Below are positions 5,825 through 7,166 of a stretch of DNA of 7,166 nucleotides, piece by piece. A program made the translations under genes and the position numbers. Numbering within the stretch: the first letter of the stretch is position 1; each line of letters begins with the position of its first letter. The DNA is from Acidobacteriota bacterium (GTDB taxonomy: Bacteria; Acidobacteriota; UBA4820; DSQY01): assembly GCA_022759065.1 (NCBI GenBank), contig JAEMPZ010000092.1:1-7166 (forward strand), read 5' to 3'. The notes beneath the pieces are model-generated. The model was not told the origin of the DNA and searched no databases. It worked only from the letters and a program-made list of their open reading frames with translations.

Positions 5825-7120
5825 ATGTCCATCATGGAGCAATACAGGGCTAAGCTTTGCAGCCCGGCCCAGGCGGTGGCGGCCGTAAAATCCAACGACT
5901 GGGTCTGGATGAGCGGCAACGCGGCCGCGCCGTTCGTTCTTATGGAGGCGCTCTCGCAAAGGGCGGGAGAGCTGGAGAACGTGACGCTGTCTCACGTTCT
6001 TCTCATGGGCGACGACCCGCTGTCGAAACCGGGAATGGAGAAGGCATTTCACCACAATTCATTGTTTGTTGGTTCCGCGGACCGCGCTTCAGTCAACGAC
6101 GGGAGGTCGGCCTACGTCCCAGTCCACCTGCACGAGATTCCCGGCGCCATTCGCGGCAAGGCCGTGCGCGTGGACGTGGCCATGATCCAGTGTTCGAGGC
6201 CGGACGACCACGGTTTCATGAGCCTCGGAGTCGAGGTGATGGCGCAGAAGGCGGCGGTCGAAATGGCCAGGACCGTGATCATCCAGGTAAACGACCAGAT
6301 GCCCCGGATTCACGGCGACGCGTTCATCCACGTATCGAGAGCCACGCACATCGTGGAGACCTCGCAACCTCTTCTGGAGCTGCGTGGAAAGCCCGCCAGC
6401 GAAGTGGAGCGAAAAATCGGCGAGCTCATAGCCGAGCGCATCCCCGACGGCGCCACCCTGCAACTTGGCATCGGAGGTATTCCAGACGCCGTCCTTTCAA
6501 TGCTTCGAGGCAAAAAGGACCTGGGGATCCACACCGAGATGATCAGCGACGGGCTTATCAGCGCCATGGAAGCCGGAATTATCACGGGCAACCGCAAGAC
6601 GCTGCATCCCGGCAAGGTGATCTCGACATTTGTCCTTGGCACGAAGGCGCTCTATGATTTCGTGGATGATAACCCGCTTTTCGAGTTGCACCCGGTGGAC
6701 CACACCAACGATCCCTTCATCATCGCTCAGAACGACAACATGGTGGCGATCAACTCGGCCCTCGAGGTGGACCTGACGGGGCAGGTCTGTTCCGACTCCA
6801 TCGGGCCATACATTTACAGCGGCTTTGGTGGACAGCTGGACTTCGTGCGGGGCGCGGCCGCCAGCAAAGGCGGCAAACCCTTCATCGCCCTGCCGGCGAC
6901 GGCCAAGGGTGGAACGATGAGCCGCATTGTCCCCATCCTTAAACCTGGGTCTGGAGTAGTCACGACTCGCGCCGACGTGCATGAAGTCGTGACCGAATTC
7001 GGAGTCGCTTCCCTGTGGGGCAAGAACCTCTCGCAGCGCGCGAGGGCGCTCATTGCGATCGCCCACCCCGATTTCCGCGACGAGCTGGAAAAGGCCGCGA
7101 AGGAGAGGCATCTGATATAG
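5825..7120 (+). CDS. 4-hydroxybutyrate CoA-transferase-like protein (AbfT/Cat2 family)
   Basis: A 431-residue family I CoA-transferase, which moves CoA from acetyl-CoA (or a similar donor) to a short carboxylic acid through a glutamyl-CoA intermediate. The catalytic Glu falls at residue 238 in GIHTEM, the same number as in Clostridium aminobutyricum AbfT. GIGGIPDAVL (215-224) and GGQLDFVRGA (335-344) are the CoA-site motifs of the acetyl-CoA hydrolase/transferase family. The length fits 4-hydroxybutyrate CoA-transferases (about 430-440) better than the roughly 500-residue succinyl-CoA:acetate enzymes. The start has AGGGGG seven bases upstream; the gene follows the dehydrogenase by 12 bases and is surely co-transcribed. 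The divergent sad gene handles succinate semialdehyde, the oxidised neighbour of 4-hydroxybutyrate, which supports this substrate. Butyrate or another short acid cannot be excluded. Confidence 0.87.
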   Translation: MSIMEQYRAKLCSPAQAVAAVKSNDWVWMSGNAAAPFVLMEALSQRAGELENVTLSHVLLMGDDPLSKPGMEKAFHHNSLFVGSADRASVNDGRSAYVPVHLHEIPGAIRGKAVRVDVAMIQCSRPDDHGFMSLGVEVMAQKAAVEMARTVIIQVNDQMPRIHGDAFIHVSRATHIVETSQPLLELRGKPASEVERKIGELIAERIPDGATLQLGIGGIPDAVLSMLRGKKDLGIHTEMISDGLISAMEAGIITGNRKTLHPGKVISTFVLGTKALYDFVDDNPLFELHPVDHTNDPFIIAQNDNMVAINSALEVDLTGQVCSDSIGPYIYSGFGGQLDFVRGAAASKGGKPFIALPATAKGGTMSRIVPILKPGSGVVTTRADVHEVVTEFGVASLWGKNLSQRARALIAIAHPDFRDELEKAAKERHLI

Positions 7121-7125
7121 GGTAA

Positions 7126-7153
7126 GTATGAAGTATGAAGGCGGAAGTATGAA
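7126..7153 (+). repeat. Heptamer tandem repeat downstream of the CoA-transferase
   Basis: Four 7-base units in register begin five bases after the CoA-transferase stop: GTATGAA, GTATGAA, GGCGGAA, GTATGAA. A degenerate purine-rich run (GGAAAGG) follows to 7160. The ATGA core, the 7-base period and the orientation relative to the preceding gene match the array at the other window edge. There is no stem and U-run, so it is not an obvious terminator. Confidence 0.7.
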
Positions 7154-7166
7154 GGAAAGGCGTCAA

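Noticed and set aside
6497..7111. A 204-codon minus-strand open frame inside the CoA-transferase gene
   Set aside because: Again an in-register antisense shadow of a well-conserved enzyme.

Overview
The window is a GC-rich (about 60% by eye), densely coded bacterial segment with two divergent gene blocks. The organism cannot be named from the sequence. An MEP-pathway IspH, a Sad-type succinate-semialdehyde dehydrogenase, a 4-hydroxybutyrate-type CoA-transferase and an alanine-dehydrogenase-like enzyme would suit an environmental, possibly anaerobic or fermentative bacterium living on peptides and amino acids. That lifestyle is inference.

Minus-strand block (3481 down to 74): sad (succinate-semialdehyde dehydrogenase), then dppD and dppF (the two ATPases of a dipeptide/oligopeptide ABC importer). 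The sad stop and the dppD start share an ATGA, so dppD is probably translationally coupled to sad. A 109-base gap with two small dyads separates dppD from dppF. No permease or binding-protein gene of the transporter is in the window.

Plus-strand block (3662 to 7120): ispH (a divergent 4-hydroxy-3-methylbut-2-enyl diphosphate reductase), an alanine dehydrogenase/transhydrogenase-family protein, and a 4-hydroxybutyrate CoA-transferase-like enzyme. The last two are 12 bases apart and clearly one unit. A 189-base gap between ispH and the dehydrogenase gene holds a perfect dyad lying inside the spacer of a promoter-like -35/-10 pair. The 180-base region between the two blocks holds a good ispH promoter candidate.

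Together the genes suggest uptake of peptides, amino-acid deamination, and handling of C4 intermediates (succinate semialdehyde, 4-hydroxybutyrate or a related acid). The enzymes that would join these steps (4-hydroxybutyrate dehydrogenase, GABA transaminase, 4-hydroxybutyryl-CoA dehydratase) are not present here. Both window edges, just beyond the last gene of each block, carry tandem 7-base repeats with an ATGA core read in the direction of the preceding gene. I see no mobile element, CRISPR array, tRNA or rRNA, and no clearly new system. The best leads are the paired heptamer arrays, the sad-dppD coupling, the dyad in the promoter spacer, and the two divergent enzymes.
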